Program-made: the position numbers and the translations under genes
Shown: positions 1 to 10,035 of the stretch, one piece after another
How positions within the stretch are numbered: the first letter of the stretch is position 1
Layout: the number at the start of each line of letters is the position of its first letter
Origin: Flammeovirga yaeyamensis
Lineage (GTDB): Bacteria > Bacteroidota > Bacteroidia > Cytophagales > Flammeovirgaceae
Length of the DNA stretch: 64,000 nucleotides
Assembly (NCBI RefSeq): GCF_018736045.1
Contig: NZ_CP076132.1
Coordinates: forward strand, 4,015,501-4,079,500
Direction of reading: 5' to 3'
The notes under the pieces: generated by a model
Seen by the model: only the letters and a program-made list of their open reading frames with translations
Database searches by the model: none
What the model was told of the DNA's origin: nothing

Positions 1-548
1 AAGAAGAATGGCAATTTGTATAGATTAAATGGTGTGAACATCAAAGAACAACTTGGTACGTTACCCAAAGATGATAGGTGTTGTTCATCTAAACTAAAAC
101 CATGTGATAATAGATAAACACTTTCATTTTCTGAGCACAGCACATAGCCATCATAAATAGGATCTATCGCTCTTCGAGTTGGTAAAAAATGGATATCAAT
201 ATTGTTTATAGAAATTTTAGATTGATGTTTATCCAATCCAATAAATTCAGCATTTGGTAGGGTCTTTTTTATCTCTTTCTGAATTGATTTAGGACCTATT
301 ACCTTCTTTGGTTGTAACTTTTCTAGGGTAACTTGATGTAAATGATCAGGATATTTTTGTGTAATCAATACAGCATCAAAAGATGGTACTTTACCATAAT
401 CTAACGGAGGCGTTCTATGCCATTGTTTATTGAACCAAGAAAAGTAATCTATTTCAACCCCTTCCAACCAAGGGTCAATCAGAAGTTTCAATCCTTCAAA
501 CTCTAAAAACCAAGAGTTATCCATATTGAGCCGCTGTAAATTAATCAT
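1..548 (-). CDS. MBL-fold metallo-hydrolase-like protein, 3' part missing
   Basis: The reading frame is open from an ATG at 548 to the left window edge, so only the N-terminal 182 residues are seen. The start MINLQRLNMDNSWFLEFEG and the following LLIDPWLEG resemble the COG2220 / UlaG-like branch of the metallo-beta-lactamase fold, where a strand-Asp-Pro-Trp motif follows the N terminus. The usual HxHxDH zinc motif appears only as QKYPDHLH, so the first histidines are replaced and the Asp-His pair is kept. A second in-frame ATG lies at 524. Hydrolase activity is uncertain given the altered metal site; the fold assignment is moderately secure. Confidence 0.65.
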   Translation of the reverse strand, partial: MINLQRLNMDNSWFLEFEGLKLLIDPWLEGVEIDYFSWFNKQWHRTPPLDYGKVPSFDAVLITQKYPDHLHQVTLEKLQPKKVIGPKSIQKEIKKTLPNAEFIGLDKHQSKISINNIDIHFLPTRRAIDPIYDGYVLCSENESVYLLSHGFSLDEQHLSSLGNVPSCSLMFTPFNLYKLPFF

Positions 549-570
549 ATAAAGAGAGTCCGAGTAAATT

Positions 571-590
571 ATTGATCATTAAAGATCAAT
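571..590. repeat. Inverted repeat ATTGATC-N6-GATCAAT
   Basis: A perfect 7-bp inverted repeat lies between the stop of the lipoprotein gene at 633 and the start of the MBL gene at 548, so it sits just upstream of the MBL start. No T-run follows on the minus strand. It could be an operator or a weak hairpin; nothing further supports a role. Confidence 0.35.
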
Positions 591-632
591 CATCAGTTTA
601 AATTATGTTTCAAAAGTATAACGTTATACCTA

Positions 633-1295
633 TTACATTGTTTGATCTGATATGGTAAATTTTGCTTTGTTACTTTTAAAAACAGTACCATCTTTTAATA
701 TGAGTTCAAAAGTTATATCTCCATTTGTAAAAGCTACATATTCTAACAATTTAAGCTTAAATGAAGGTTGAGGTGTTATAAGCAAGTGTTGAAGTCCACC
801 TGTTTCAATCCAATCTGATTTTGTTCTATATCCCTTATCTGGATTGTAAACATCAGTGATAAAGAATAAATCAGAAAGGTCCTCTCCTGCAATCCTACCA
901 TCTACATCTTCAGAATAAATGATTTTATAATCCTCGATTTCTTGTTCAAGAATAAAATTTGGCCCTGGAGAGGCATAAGCTTGTTGTATAAAAAAGTAAT
1001 TATTCACTTTTTGGTGATCTTCCATAACAGATCCAACCGCTTCACCATTTACCAACATATTTAATCGTATATTGATTATTGCTTCTTGATAATTTTCAGA
1101 TTGATGATCTCGTAAATAATGCCACTCTTCGTTGTGAAAGACAACCTTACCTGACATAATTTCTATATTATTAATTTCTAAGTGTTCATCCCAACCAGGA
1201 CCACAACCTGGATCACCTGGAATAATTCCACAAGCTGCAATGATAATAAAATGAAAGAGAGAAAGAATGAGAGCACGTTTTAATAGTTGTTTCAT
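633..1295 (-). CDS. Hypothetical lipoprotein
   Basis: The 220-residue product has a basic N terminus (KQLLKR), a hydrophobic segment and the lipobox IIAAC at about residues 18-22, so it should be an SPII lipoprotein of the periplasm or outer membrane. The mature region begins with a Gly/Pro/Cys-rich stretch and then looks like mixed beta-strand sequence without a family I recognise. It lies between the MBL gene and the DUF5686-type gene, all on the minus strand, with spacers of 84 and 89 bases, so a loose operon is possible but not shown. Confidence 0.7.
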   Translation of the reverse strand: MKQLLKRALILSLFHFIIIAACGIIPGDPGCGPGWDEHLEINNIEIMSGKVVFHNEEWHYLRDHQSENYQEAIINIRLNMLVNGEAVGSVMEDHQKVNNYFFIQQAYASPGPNFILEQEIEDYKIIYSEDVDGRIAGEDLSDLFFITDVYNPDKGYRTKSDWIETGGLQHLLITPQPSFKLKLLEYVAFTNGDITFELILKDGTVFKSNKAKFTISDQTM

Positions 1296-1384
1296 AGTTT
1301 TTATCCGTTAGTTAATCACCTGAATTTCCTTTAGTTTTTATGAGTAATATATTTTAAACTTCAGATGAATGAAAATGAAAGTTA

Positions 1385-3850
1385 TTAAAATTCGGGTACG
1401 ATCGCAAACATGATCCCGTATTTTCTACTCGCAGTTTCCTGATAAGTAGCTCTGTATAAAAACATCACTTTCACCATTCTAAAAATATTCTCTATCCCAC
1501 CTCCTACTTCTACATAAGGTACCGATGGGTCTAAACTTCCAAATGTCGGATCGTCTTTATCCCATGGATTTACATTGGCAGCTAAGTTCTCATCAGAAAC
1601 TCCTCCCCATAGTAAATTGGTAATCCCAAACGTTTTGATGTTCCACTTTTTCACTAAAGGAATACGATTCATAAATAAACCTTCGAAGTGATGAAACATC
1701 CGGATACTTCCGTAAGCATCCGACATAAACTCCCCAAAGCCCATCAAGTTATAACTCGATCGATCATAGATGTATCTTAAATTATTTCCTCTATGTACAA
1801 ATAATAAAGGGAAGGGAACTGTTGAAGGAGTCCATCCTGCAGAGGCAACGTAATCTAATCTACCAATTGCTCCTAACTTGAAACGATGACTAATACTCAT
1901 ACTTACTTTATGATAGCTGTCCGTTGCATTCAACACATTGGGTAAACCTCTACTATAATTTATTGATATATACGGCAGCTTTCCATTAGCCGCTATATAC
2001 CGATTTAAATGTCGGCTTGTTACATATTTTTTTCCAAAATCGAAGATGATAGACCCTCCAATTTCAGAAGTAGTAATTTGATTAAAAATGAGAGAATCTG
2101 TCGTTGGTGTCGTAAAGTAGTTTTCGTCTTTATAAGTAAAGGAACCTCTTAATTGAATCCCTTCAGCGATATAACTTCCTCCTGTTATTTTGTATTCATC
2201 TAAAATGTAAGGATTACTATAAGTCCCCCACAATTGCTGAAACCATAAATAAGGATCTTGCCCAGGGTAAGTTATCCCTGCCCCTAGTCGTTGAAGAGAA
2301 TGTTGTGCCCTTGCATAAAGAAAAGTCCAATTTTCTTGATCAATAACATATTTCCCCATCACACCCCATTTCCATTTCTGATCTTTAGTGCCATAAGCAA
2401 TGTGCCCACCCATCACAAAGTTCTTATTCCATTGTGTATTGGTTATTCCTCCAACTTGTAAATGATGCCCTTCCACATCATTTTGTGCATATAGGGCTAA
2501 TAAAGAACCAAAGTCAAAACCTCCCATTCGATAGTAACCTGTCACGGCCATATCAATTAATTTGGCGGTAGTTTTTACCTCACCCATCGTTTTTACGGTA
2601 TCGATCATGGCAAAAATACTACTGTCTTGAGGTGTTGTTATCAACTCTTGGTCATCAGACAAAAAAGTATTCTGAGTACTAATATCCACTTGAAATTTAC
2701 TCCACTTTTCATTCAACTTCCCTCCTACATACATTCTAATTTTCTGTTCGGAAGGCAGCCAAACTTGGGAAGAGTCTATGGGTGCTAGTTTTTGTTCAAC
2801 ATGAATACTATCGATAAAGTTGATTGGAGAAGAACGGCCAATATCAGCAGTGATCTTTTTTATTGCAAAATTCTTTTCATCATCAGTCACCCAAATAGTA
2901 CCGCCAAAAGTCATGTCGTTTTCCCGTCTTGGAGTATATGTGATTCTGTAACACCAATCATTATCTACCTTTTCAAAGGTCTGTAATTCATAATCAAAAT
3001 AATTCTTGAAAGTAGGATTTAAAGGGGATACAAAATCGTAGTTTAAAAACCTCATCCAATGTTGATAAAAATTGATGGTGGTCTTTTCAGGGTCCAATCC
3101 TTCTTTAAATTGTTGTTCGAATTCAGGACCTAAAAACGCTTCTTTATAGCTTGTGACCTCTCTTTCTTCGGAGATTCCATTGTAAAGTATTTCTGATGAA
3201 GAATGTGATGCATACACTGGAACAATCGGTATTCCTTTTTTATCCTTCTCCAAAGTTCCCACCGCCTGCATTTTTGAAATGGCCTTATTGACTAATTTCC
3301 TTTCAAAGAATGATGAATCTAAATCAGCAAAATAGATATGTGTATAAATATTCGATTGATAAGTATAGTCTTTTGATTTTTTGAAATTATGCAAATCTGC
3401 GTTTTTCATAGCCAATCTGATAATTTCCCAAGCTGGATTTTCGTAACCTCTTCTACCGACTACCACTTCCTCCAATTGTTGGGTAGTACTTGATAAAACA
3501 ATAAGCTGTTCTTTAGACAGGTCAATCGTATCTGTTTGAATATAGATAGATTTATACCCTAAGCAGCCAATCTCAATACGACCGTTATTAGTCATATTTA
3601 AATCAAATAATCCCTTTTCATTTGTAGTAGTTCCTTCTTCTTTTTCCGCTACTTTGATGTGTGCAAAAGGCACAGGTCTCAAAGAGGTTGCATCAATTAT
3701 TTTACCATAAAACTTGGATGGATTTTGGGCGACAATAGAACTGCCGATAAGAAGAAATAATATGAAGAATATTGACTTCAAATAGTAAAATTTAAAAGGT
3801 TTGATATTAGAAAGATAATACAAAATATTTTTCAAAAAAACTCTTAGCAC
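1385..3850 (-). CDS. DUF5686 / carboxypeptidase-like regulatory domain outer-membrane protein
   Basis: The protein has a signal peptide ending in IVAQ, then a carboxypeptidase-D regulatory-like beta-sandwich (about residues 47-130; FYGKIIDATSLRPVPFAHI is a typical opening), then a long region matching my knowledge of the Bacteroidota DUF5686 family, with alternating aromatic strands typical of an outer-membrane barrel and a C-terminal Phe (VPEF). Its role is unknown. The start is unsure: the first codon is GTG at 3850, which gives 23 extra residues before the signal peptide; a TTG at 3781 would give a shorter, cleaner signal peptide (KSIFFILFLLIGSSIVAQ). The gene diverges from the M16-SusCD operon. 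Confidence 0.8.
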   Translation of the reverse strand: MLRVFLKNILYYLSNIKPFKFYYLKSIFFILFLLIGSSIVAQNPSKFYGKIIDATSLRPVPFAHIKVAEKEEGTTTNEKGLFDLNMTNNGRIEIGCLGYKSIYIQTDTIDLSKEQLIVLSSTTQQLEEVVVGRRGYENPAWEIIRLAMKNADLHNFKKSKDYTYQSNIYTHIYFADLDSSFFERKLVNKAISKMQAVGTLEKDKKGIPIVPVYASHSSSEILYNGISEEREVTSYKEAFLGPEFEQQFKEGLDPEKTTINFYQHWMRFLNYDFVSPLNPTFKNYFDYELQTFEKVDNDWCYRITYTPRRENDMTFGGTIWVTDDEKNFAIKKITADIGRSSPINFIDSIHVEQKLAPIDSSQVWLPSEQKIRMYVGGKLNEKWSKFQVDISTQNTFLSDDQELITTPQDSSIFAMIDTVKTMGEVKTTAKLIDMAVTGYYRMGGFDFGSLLALYAQNDVEGHHLQVGGITNTQWNKNFVMGGHIAYGTKDQKWKWGVMGKYVIDQENWTFLYARAQHSLQRLGAGITYPGQDPYLWFQQLWGTYSNPYILDEYKITGGSYIAEGIQLRGSFTYKDENYFTTPTTDSLIFNQITTSEIGGSIIFDFGKKYVTSRHLNRYIAANGKLPYISINYSRGLPNVLNATDSYHKVSMSISHRFKLGAIGRLDYVASAGWTPSTVPFPLLFVHRGNNLRYIYDRSSYNLMGFGEFMSDAYGSIRMFHHFEGLFMNRIPLVKKWNIKTFGITNLLWGGVSDENLAANVNPWDKDDPTFGSLDPSVPYVEVGGGIENIFRMVKVMFLYRATYQETASRKYGIMFAIVPEF

Positions 3851-4218
3851 ACCAATCGTAAGTAGAGGTAAATGAAATTATTATAGGGATTTAAAAGGTT
3901 TCAATAAAGCATGAAGTTTATATTCTCTTAATATTATTTTGTTATCAATGGTTAAGTTTTAACAATAGGTAAAATACTGTTTACATTTAATTATTTTTAA
4001 CGTAAAAAATACATTTACTATAAAAACTGCCTTCACTTTATCGAAATCCTAACTAAGCTAATAACACTGTACTTCGAATAACATTTACTCAAATTTGTTA
4101 CACAATATTTTATAAGTGCATTTGTATCAAATTTTAACAATTTTGCGTAAGAATACGAGACTTGTAATCAGCTTTTAATGTTACAAGATATAAATAAATA
4201 CCACTATCAATCAGACTT
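3851..4218. other. Divergent intergenic region between DUF5686 gene and M16-SusCD operon
   Basis: This 368-base AT-rich stretch must hold the promoters for both directions. I found no exact TAnnTTTG. The closest plus-strand -7 candidate is CAATTTTG at 4138-4145 (one mismatch), about 75 bases before the M16 start, but no TTTG lies 19 bases upstream. No ORF, RNA or strong hairpin was seen. Confidence 0.4.
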
Positions 4219-7014
4219 ATGAAAAGCTTAAATATCATTTTCCTCTCACTATTTCTGTTAGTGTTTACCTACATAAATGCACAAGAAATCCCATTAAACC
4301 CTGATGTTAAAAAAGGTACATTATCTAATGGTATGACCTACTATATTCAAAAGAATGACAAGCCTGCCAATGAGGTTCAATTTCGTTTAATTATTAAAGC
4401 AGGATCAATACTAGAAGACGAGGACCAAAGAGGATTTGCTCACTTTTTGGAACATATGGCATTTAACGGTTCAGAACATTTTCCTGGAAACAGTTTGATT
4501 GATTATTTCCAATCGATTGGTGTTCAATTTGGAGGTGATATTAACGCTTATACTGGCTATGATGAAACAGTGTATATGTTGCCTGTTCCCAATTCAGAAA
4601 AGGAAACATTAGACAAAGCATTTTACTTCTTCGGCGATATTTTGGGAGGTTTAAGTTTAAACAAAAAAGATATTGATGAGGAAAGAGGTATCATTCACGA
4701 AGAATGGAGAACAACTACTGGTTTAGGCGACCGTACGCGTGATAAAATGTATCCTCTATTGTATTTCAAATCAAGATACAACGAACGTTTACCTATTGGA
4801 TTGATGGATGAAGTGGTATTGAACGTAGGTAACGAAGAGGCATTAAGAAGATTTTATAAAGATTGGTACCGTCCAGATTTAGCTACCTTATTGGTTGTTG
4901 GTGATATTGACGAGTCGGAAATTGAACAAAGAATAAAAGATACTTTTGGTGGTAAAACAAATCCAGTAAACGAAAGAGAAAGAGTTTACTATTCAGTAGA
5001 AAACCACCCGAATACTTTGATTGGTAAAATGGTGGATGAAGAAATTACTTCAACATCTGCGATGATTATCAACAAAATGCCGAAACAAAAAGAAGAGACA
5101 TTAGAAGATCTAAAAACAAGTGTAGCTAACATTCTTTACACTTACATGATCAACCAACGTCTTCAAGAAGTGGCTAAAACGAAAGATGCTCCTTTTATGT
5201 TTGCCTCTTCCTATAAAGCAGGAGGATCAGGTGATAAGGATAGATACATGTCTAATGTTTCTGTAAAATCTGGTCAAGTACTTGAAGGTCTGAAAGGGAT
5301 TTTAAACGAATTATACCGTGCCAAAAAATTTGGTTTCTCTCAAGCTGAATTTGAAAGAAAAAGAGCTATTCTCGCAAAAGATTTAAAAACTGAAGCGATG
5401 GAGCAAAGTTCTTTAAAATCTTCTCAATACATCGGCAATTTGATGAGTCACGTGATCTATGGTTCAGAATATACTTCAGCAGAATTTAAAAATGATTATC
5501 TGGATAAAGTCATCAAGGAAATTACTGTTGAGGATATAGAAGCTTTAGCACAACAATACATTCAAAACAGTCCTGAAAACAGAGTGGTATTTATCAACGC
5601 TCCTAAAGGTGAAAAAATACCATCTGATGAAGAAATTTTAGAGGCGATCAATAGCATCGATTATGCATCACTTACTCCTTACCAATCTGAAGAAGTAGAT
5701 GGACCATTAATGGAAAAAGAGCCTGTTGCTGGTAAAGTAATTTCAACAACAAAAGATGAAGTTTTGGGTACTACAACGCTAACGTATGAAAACGGTGCTG
5801 TGGTAGTCATCAAACCTACAACATTCAAAAACGATGAAATCCAGTTTAGTGGGGCTCGAGATGGTGGTTATTCTTTAGCATCAGACGAGCAATTTAATAA
5901 TGCTTCTCTTGCTGCTTCATTAGTAGAACTTGGTGGTTTAGGCAAATACAATAAGCAACAATTAGAAAAGCTTATTGGCGACAAACAAGCGACTGTAAGT
6001 ACAAACATTAATCGTTATAGCGAGACTGTTGGAGGTAAATCTACTGTAGAAGATTTCGAGACAATGATGCAGTTAACCTACATGAAATTTACTGCTCCAA
6101 GAAAAGATAAAGAACAGTTTGATCTATATATTTCGAATAAGAAAGAATACAACAAAAACCGTTTGAATGATCCTGATTCCTACTTTGCAGATGTGATCAA
6201 CAAAACGATGTTTAACAACCACCCTAGAGTGGCTACATTGTTGACTCAAGATCAAATTGATGCACTTAACTTAGATGATGCTTATGACTTCTACACCTCA
6301 AGATTTAGCTCTGTAAGAGGGATGCATTTTGTCTTTGTAGGAAATATTGATTTAGCTACTGCACAGCCATTATTGGATAAATACATTGGTGGATTACCTG
6401 GTGGTGAGATTGTTCATAACTATCGTGACAACGGCCTTAGAGTACCTAAAACCAAAACAGTCATTGATGTAGCCAAAAGCAAATCAGAAAAAACGAAAGT
6501 GATTATCCGTTATCAAGGTAAATACCCTACAGGTCAAGATAATCGCATTAAAATTGAGCTGTTAGGTGATGTAGCCACCATCCGTTTAACGAAAAAATTA
6601 AGAGAAGAATTAGGTGGTACCTACTCTCCTTTTGCCTATGGTCGTGTGATTGAACAACCTAACAATGAGTTCCAATTCAACATTGTATTCACCTGTGCAC
6701 CTGATCAAGCGGATACTTTACAACAAGTTGCTTTACAAATAGTAGACGATTTGAAAAAAGAAGTGAAAGCAGAAGACTTGGATAAGGTGAAGAAAACAGC
6801 CGTAAATCACCGCGAAAAAGCTCTAGAAAGAAATAATTACTGGGTGGCTTTGTTACAAAATGCTAACGAACGCAACGAAGGAGCTTCAGAATATGTAAAA
6901 TATGTAAAAGAGATTAATGAGGTTTCTCAAAAAGATCTTCAAAAAGCTGCTTCGAAATATTTAAAAAATAACAAGGTATTCATCTTCACTCTAAGTCCAG
7001 AGAAGACGAAATAA
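4219..7014 (+). CDS. M16 family zinc metallopeptidase (insulinase/pitrilysin-like), two-domain
   Basis: A secreted or periplasmic zinc peptidase of 931 residues. A signal peptide (to about residue 21, YINAQ) is followed by the inverted zinc motif HFLEH at residues 75-79; the third zinc ligand is a glutamate near 154-155 in DEERGIIHEEW. The rest contains the second, catalytically inactive M16 half (about residues 500-930) including an R/Y-containing region (LGGTYSPFAYGR) typical of the C-terminal M16 domain. Length and layout match the PqqL-like subfamily. It is the first gene of a close-packed operon: the SusC gene starts 10 bases after its stop. In this setting it likely trims peptides delivered by, or for, the SusCD transporter; that role is inference. 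Confidence 0.92.
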   Translation: MKSLNIIFLSLFLLVFTYINAQEIPLNPDVKKGTLSNGMTYYIQKNDKPANEVQFRLIIKAGSILEDEDQRGFAHFLEHMAFNGSEHFPGNSLIDYFQSIGVQFGGDINAYTGYDETVYMLPVPNSEKETLDKAFYFFGDILGGLSLNKKDIDEERGIIHEEWRTTTGLGDRTRDKMYPLLYFKSRYNERLPIGLMDEVVLNVGNEEALRRFYKDWYRPDLATLLVVGDIDESEIEQRIKDTFGGKTNPVNERERVYYSVENHPNTLIGKMVDEEITSTSAMIINKMPKQKEETLEDLKTSVANILYTYMINQRLQEVAKTKDAPFMFASSYKAGGSGDKDRYMSNVSVKSGQVLEGLKGILNELYRAKKFGFSQAEFERKRAILAKDLKTEAMEQSSLKSSQYIGNLMSHVIYGSEYTSAEFKNDYLDKVIKEITVEDIEALAQQYIQNSPENRVVFINAPKGEKIPSDEEILEAINSIDYASLTPYQSEEVDGPLMEKEPVAGKVISTTKDEVLGTTTLTYENGAVVVIKPTTFKNDEIQFSGARDGGYSLASDEQFNNASLAASLVELGGLGKYNKQQLEKLIGDKQATVSTNINRYSETVGGKSTVEDFETMMQLTYMKFTAPRKDKEQFDLYISNKKEYNKNRLNDPDSYFADVINKTMFNNHPRVATLLTQDQIDALNLDDAYDFYTSRFSSVRGMHFVFVGNIDLATAQPLLDKYIGGLPGGEIVHNYRDNGLRVPKTKTVIDVAKSKSEKTKVIIRYQGKYPTGQDNRIKIELLGDVATIRLTKKLREELGGTYSPFAYGRVIEQPNNEFQFNIVFTCAPDQADTLQQVALQIVDDLKKEVKAEDLDKVKKTAVNHREKALERNNYWVALLQNANERNEGASEYVKYVKEINEVSQKDLQKAASKYLKNNKVFIFTLSPEKTK

Positions 7015-7024
7015 CTAAACTATC

Positions 7025-10024
7025 ATGTTAACTAATAACAAAATACTTACTTCAATATTATCCATCTGCTTATTTCTGTCTTCATCTCAATTGTTTGCAC
7101 AAGAACAGGTTGAGGTGAAAGGTATGGTAACTGATGCTGAAACGGGTGAACCCCTTATTGGTGTGAACGTTATCATAGAAAATACAACATCGGGTGTGGT
7201 AACTGACTATGATGGTCACTATAAGATTGGTGGCTTATCAAAGAACACAACGCTTGTGTTCCACTACATTGGCTATCAGGAACAAGTAGCAACAGTAGGC
7301 GATCGATCATTAATTGATGTTCAGTTGAGCCCTGCCGTTGAAAACTTGGAAACAGTAACTGTATTTGGGGAGAGTCAAAAAGATGCTCGTTCAATTACTG
7401 GTTCTGTCAGTAAAATCGACACCAAAGTGTTCTCCACAGGTACTCCAGCAGGATCGTTTGATCAGTTACTTCAAGGTCAAGTAGCGGGTTTAGCTGTTCA
7501 AGCAACGGGTGAACCTGGTGAAGCTTCTCAGATAAGAATACGTGGTAATAACTCCTTAGGTATAAGATCAAAAGATGAGGAATTGACCACATTCAATACT
7601 GCCAACGAGCCACTGTATATCATGAATGGTATCCCTATTACCTCTGCTGTATTTGCGACGATCAATCCTGATGATATCGTAGAAATCAAAGTCTTGAAAG
7701 ATGGTTTATCTACTGTAGAATACGGTACTCGTGGGGCGAATGGTGTAATCGAGATAAAAACCAAAAGAGGTATTGTGGGGAAAACCACTTACAATGTACG
7801 TTACCAACATACTATTCGTCCGATCGGTGGATTAGGAGGTATAGATTTGATGGGATCTAAAGAAAAGTTAGCATTAGAAAGAGAATTGGGTATTACCAAT
7901 GGACTAGGTTATGTGTATTCTCCTAGACCAGGTGATATTGGCCCTGTTTTAGATTACAAAGCACAAAAATATGCTGAATTAGAAGGAATCAATACCAATT
8001 GGTACAAAGAACTTTCTAGAGTAGGTCAAGTAAAAGATTTACAAATGAGTATATCAGGTGGTGTGGACAATACGAGATATTTCGTATCTGCCAACTACTA
8101 TGATGAAGATGGTTCTTACAAAAACTCTTGGGCAAAACGTTTCGCTACTCGTTTCAGTTTAGACCATAATATCAACGATAGATTATCTGTAGGTTTTGAT
8201 GCTTCCATTGCAAGAAGTGAACGTTCAAGATCGGCAACTTCCCCGGCACGTTTAATCTACACCTTACAGCCTTATGAAACTGTAAATGATACGGCGTATG
8301 TATCAAGAAATACGAACATAGCAGGTGTAAACTTCGAAAATCCTTTCGATGAGTTGTACAACAATTACAGTGAGAATACGACTTGGCGATTGAACATCAA
8401 TCCTAAGATTTCTTACAAGTTAACGAAAGAAATAAACCTTAGAGCGGAGTATGGTTTATCCTACTCTGAGTCAGAAAATACAACCGTGAATTTAGCTAAC
8501 CCCAATGGAGTTACAGACTTGCAAATTGGTGGTAGAGTATCCAAAGGTCAATCAAAAACGACGACCAATCGTTTGAACTTAAGTGCAGACTTTATGAAAG
8601 CTTTTGGGGATCATTTTGTAACGGTTGCTGCTGGTACAGAATACATCCAAAACAATAACTGGGGCTTTGGTTATAATAGTGTAGGTCTTTCTCCAAAAGT
8701 AGACCCTACAATTGGAGCAAATCCACAGGCTACAATCAATAACTCTAAGTTTAACGATGGGTTATTAGGTTTCTATGGTCGATTCTCCTATAGCTATAAA
8801 TCAAAATATGATTTTACTGGATCAGTTAGATTTGATGGATCCTCTATCCTACCTAAAGAAAAACAATTTGTAGGTGCTTACGGTGCTGGTGTTGCTTGGG
8901 ATATGAAAGCTGAAGATTTCATGGCCAACAATACATTATTTGATCAGTTGAAATGGAGAGTTTCTTACGGTTTGAATTACAACTCAGGAGGTATTCGTCA
9001 GACACTAGGTATGCCATTCTATGATTTCACGAACAGTGATACTTATAGAGGAGACAGAATGATTAACCTAGTAGAATTCTACAATCCTGATTTGAAATTT
9101 GAGAAAACAAAACAATGGTCAGCTGCCGTTGATTTCGGATTACTTGATCATAGATTATATGGTACTTTGGAGGCCTATGTCAAAAATACTGACGACCTAT
9201 TATCGACTATAGATATTCCTGCCTCAAACGGTTATACAAGTTTGCTACAAAATATTGGTGCGCTTCAAAATAAAGGTATAGAATTAACCTTAAGCGGAGT
9301 GCCGATTAGAACAGACCACTTCCGTTGGACTTCTCGTTTAAATGTTGCTTACAATATCAATGAGATTACTGATTTGTATGGACAAGACGAAATCAGAGTC
9401 GGATCCGAAGGGTATTTCAAAGTAGGTGAACCAATCAATTCTGCTTTTGTTAAGCATTGGGCAGGTGTTAACCCTGTAAATGGTGTCCCTATTTATTATA
9501 CAAGATCTGGGGAATTAGTAGGTGGTAGTAATGCTCCGCAAATGATAGGGTTTGGTACCTATAACCATCCATATACAGGTGGTTTAACCAACATCTTCAA
9601 TTACAAAAACCTAGAGGTTTCTATGTTATTAACGTTTGGTTTTGGTGGTGTAAACTACAATAACTTGAAGGGGACAATGGTACAAAACGTGAAAAACGGT
9701 GAAGTTCCATTCGCAGGTTTCTATGATGAGATTTGGTTACAATCGGGGGATGTTAAACCTTACCCTTACCCTAAATTCTTTACTGATAATACGGCGAACT
9801 CTTTATTCTTAGAGGATGCTAGTTATGTTAGAATCAAGAACATTACGGTACGATACAATCTACAGAAATACTTACAGCTTAAGCATGTAGAAAACTTTAT
9901 GATTACAGCACAGGCCAACAACTTGTATACTTTCACCAAATATCAAGGTATTGATCCAGAGGTGACAGGTATTGGTCAGCCATTATTACAATCATATACT
10001 CTAGGTGTTGACGTTACATTCTAA
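7025..10024 (+). CDS. SusC/RagA family TonB-linked outer-membrane transporter
   Basis: The 999-residue protein has a signal peptide (ending LFAQ, about residue 26), a carboxypeptidase-like regulatory domain (VEVKGMVTDAETGEPLIG, about 29-105), a TonB-box-like strand around TVTVFGE, a plug domain (about 120-245, with LKDGLSTVEYGTRGANGVI replacing the usual LKDASATAIYGSRAANGV), and a 22-strand barrel region to the C terminus, ending in the strand GVDVTF. SusC-type proteins import oligomeric nutrients with their SusD lid. It lies between the M16 peptidase and its SusD partner (11-base gap), so the substrate may be peptide, as in the RagAB system of Porphyromonas; that is inference from neighbours only. 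Confidence 0.95.
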   Translation: MLTNNKILTSILSICLFLSSSQLFAQEQVEVKGMVTDAETGEPLIGVNVIIENTTSGVVTDYDGHYKIGGLSKNTTLVFHYIGYQEQVATVGDRSLIDVQLSPAVENLETVTVFGESQKDARSITGSVSKIDTKVFSTGTPAGSFDQLLQGQVAGLAVQATGEPGEASQIRIRGNNSLGIRSKDEELTTFNTANEPLYIMNGIPITSAVFATINPDDIVEIKVLKDGLSTVEYGTRGANGVIEIKTKRGIVGKTTYNVRYQHTIRPIGGLGGIDLMGSKEKLALERELGITNGLGYVYSPRPGDIGPVLDYKAQKYAELEGINTNWYKELSRVGQVKDLQMSISGGVDNTRYFVSANYYDEDGSYKNSWAKRFATRFSLDHNINDRLSVGFDASIARSERSRSATSPARLIYTLQPYETVNDTAYVSRNTNIAGVNFENPFDELYNNYSENTTWRLNINPKISYKLTKEINLRAEYGLSYSESENTTVNLANPNGVTDLQIGGRVSKGQSKTTTNRLNLSADFMKAFGDHFVTVAAGTEYIQNNNWGFGYNSVGLSPKVDPTIGANPQATINNSKFNDGLLGFYGRFSYSYKSKYDFTGSVRFDGSSILPKEKQFVGAYGAGVAWDMKAEDFMANNTLFDQLKWRVSYGLNYNSGGIRQTLGMPFYDFTNSDTYRGDRMINLVEFYNPDLKFEKTKQWSAAVDFGLLDHRLYGTLEAYVKNTDDLLSTIDIPASNGYTSLLQNIGALQNKGIELTLSGVPIRTDHFRWTSRLNVAYNINEITDLYGQDEIRVGSEGYFKVGEPINSAFVKHWAGVNPVNGVPIYYTRSGELVGGSNAPQMIGFGTYNHPYTGGLTNIFNYKNLEVSMLLTFGFGGVNYNNLKGTMVQNVKNGEVPFAGFYDEIWLQSGDVKPYPYPKFFTDNTANSLFLEDASYVRIKNITVRYNLQKYLQLKHVENFMITAQANNLYTFTKYQGIDPEVTGIGQPLLQSYTLGVDVTF

Positions 10025-10035
10025 GCTACTAACTC

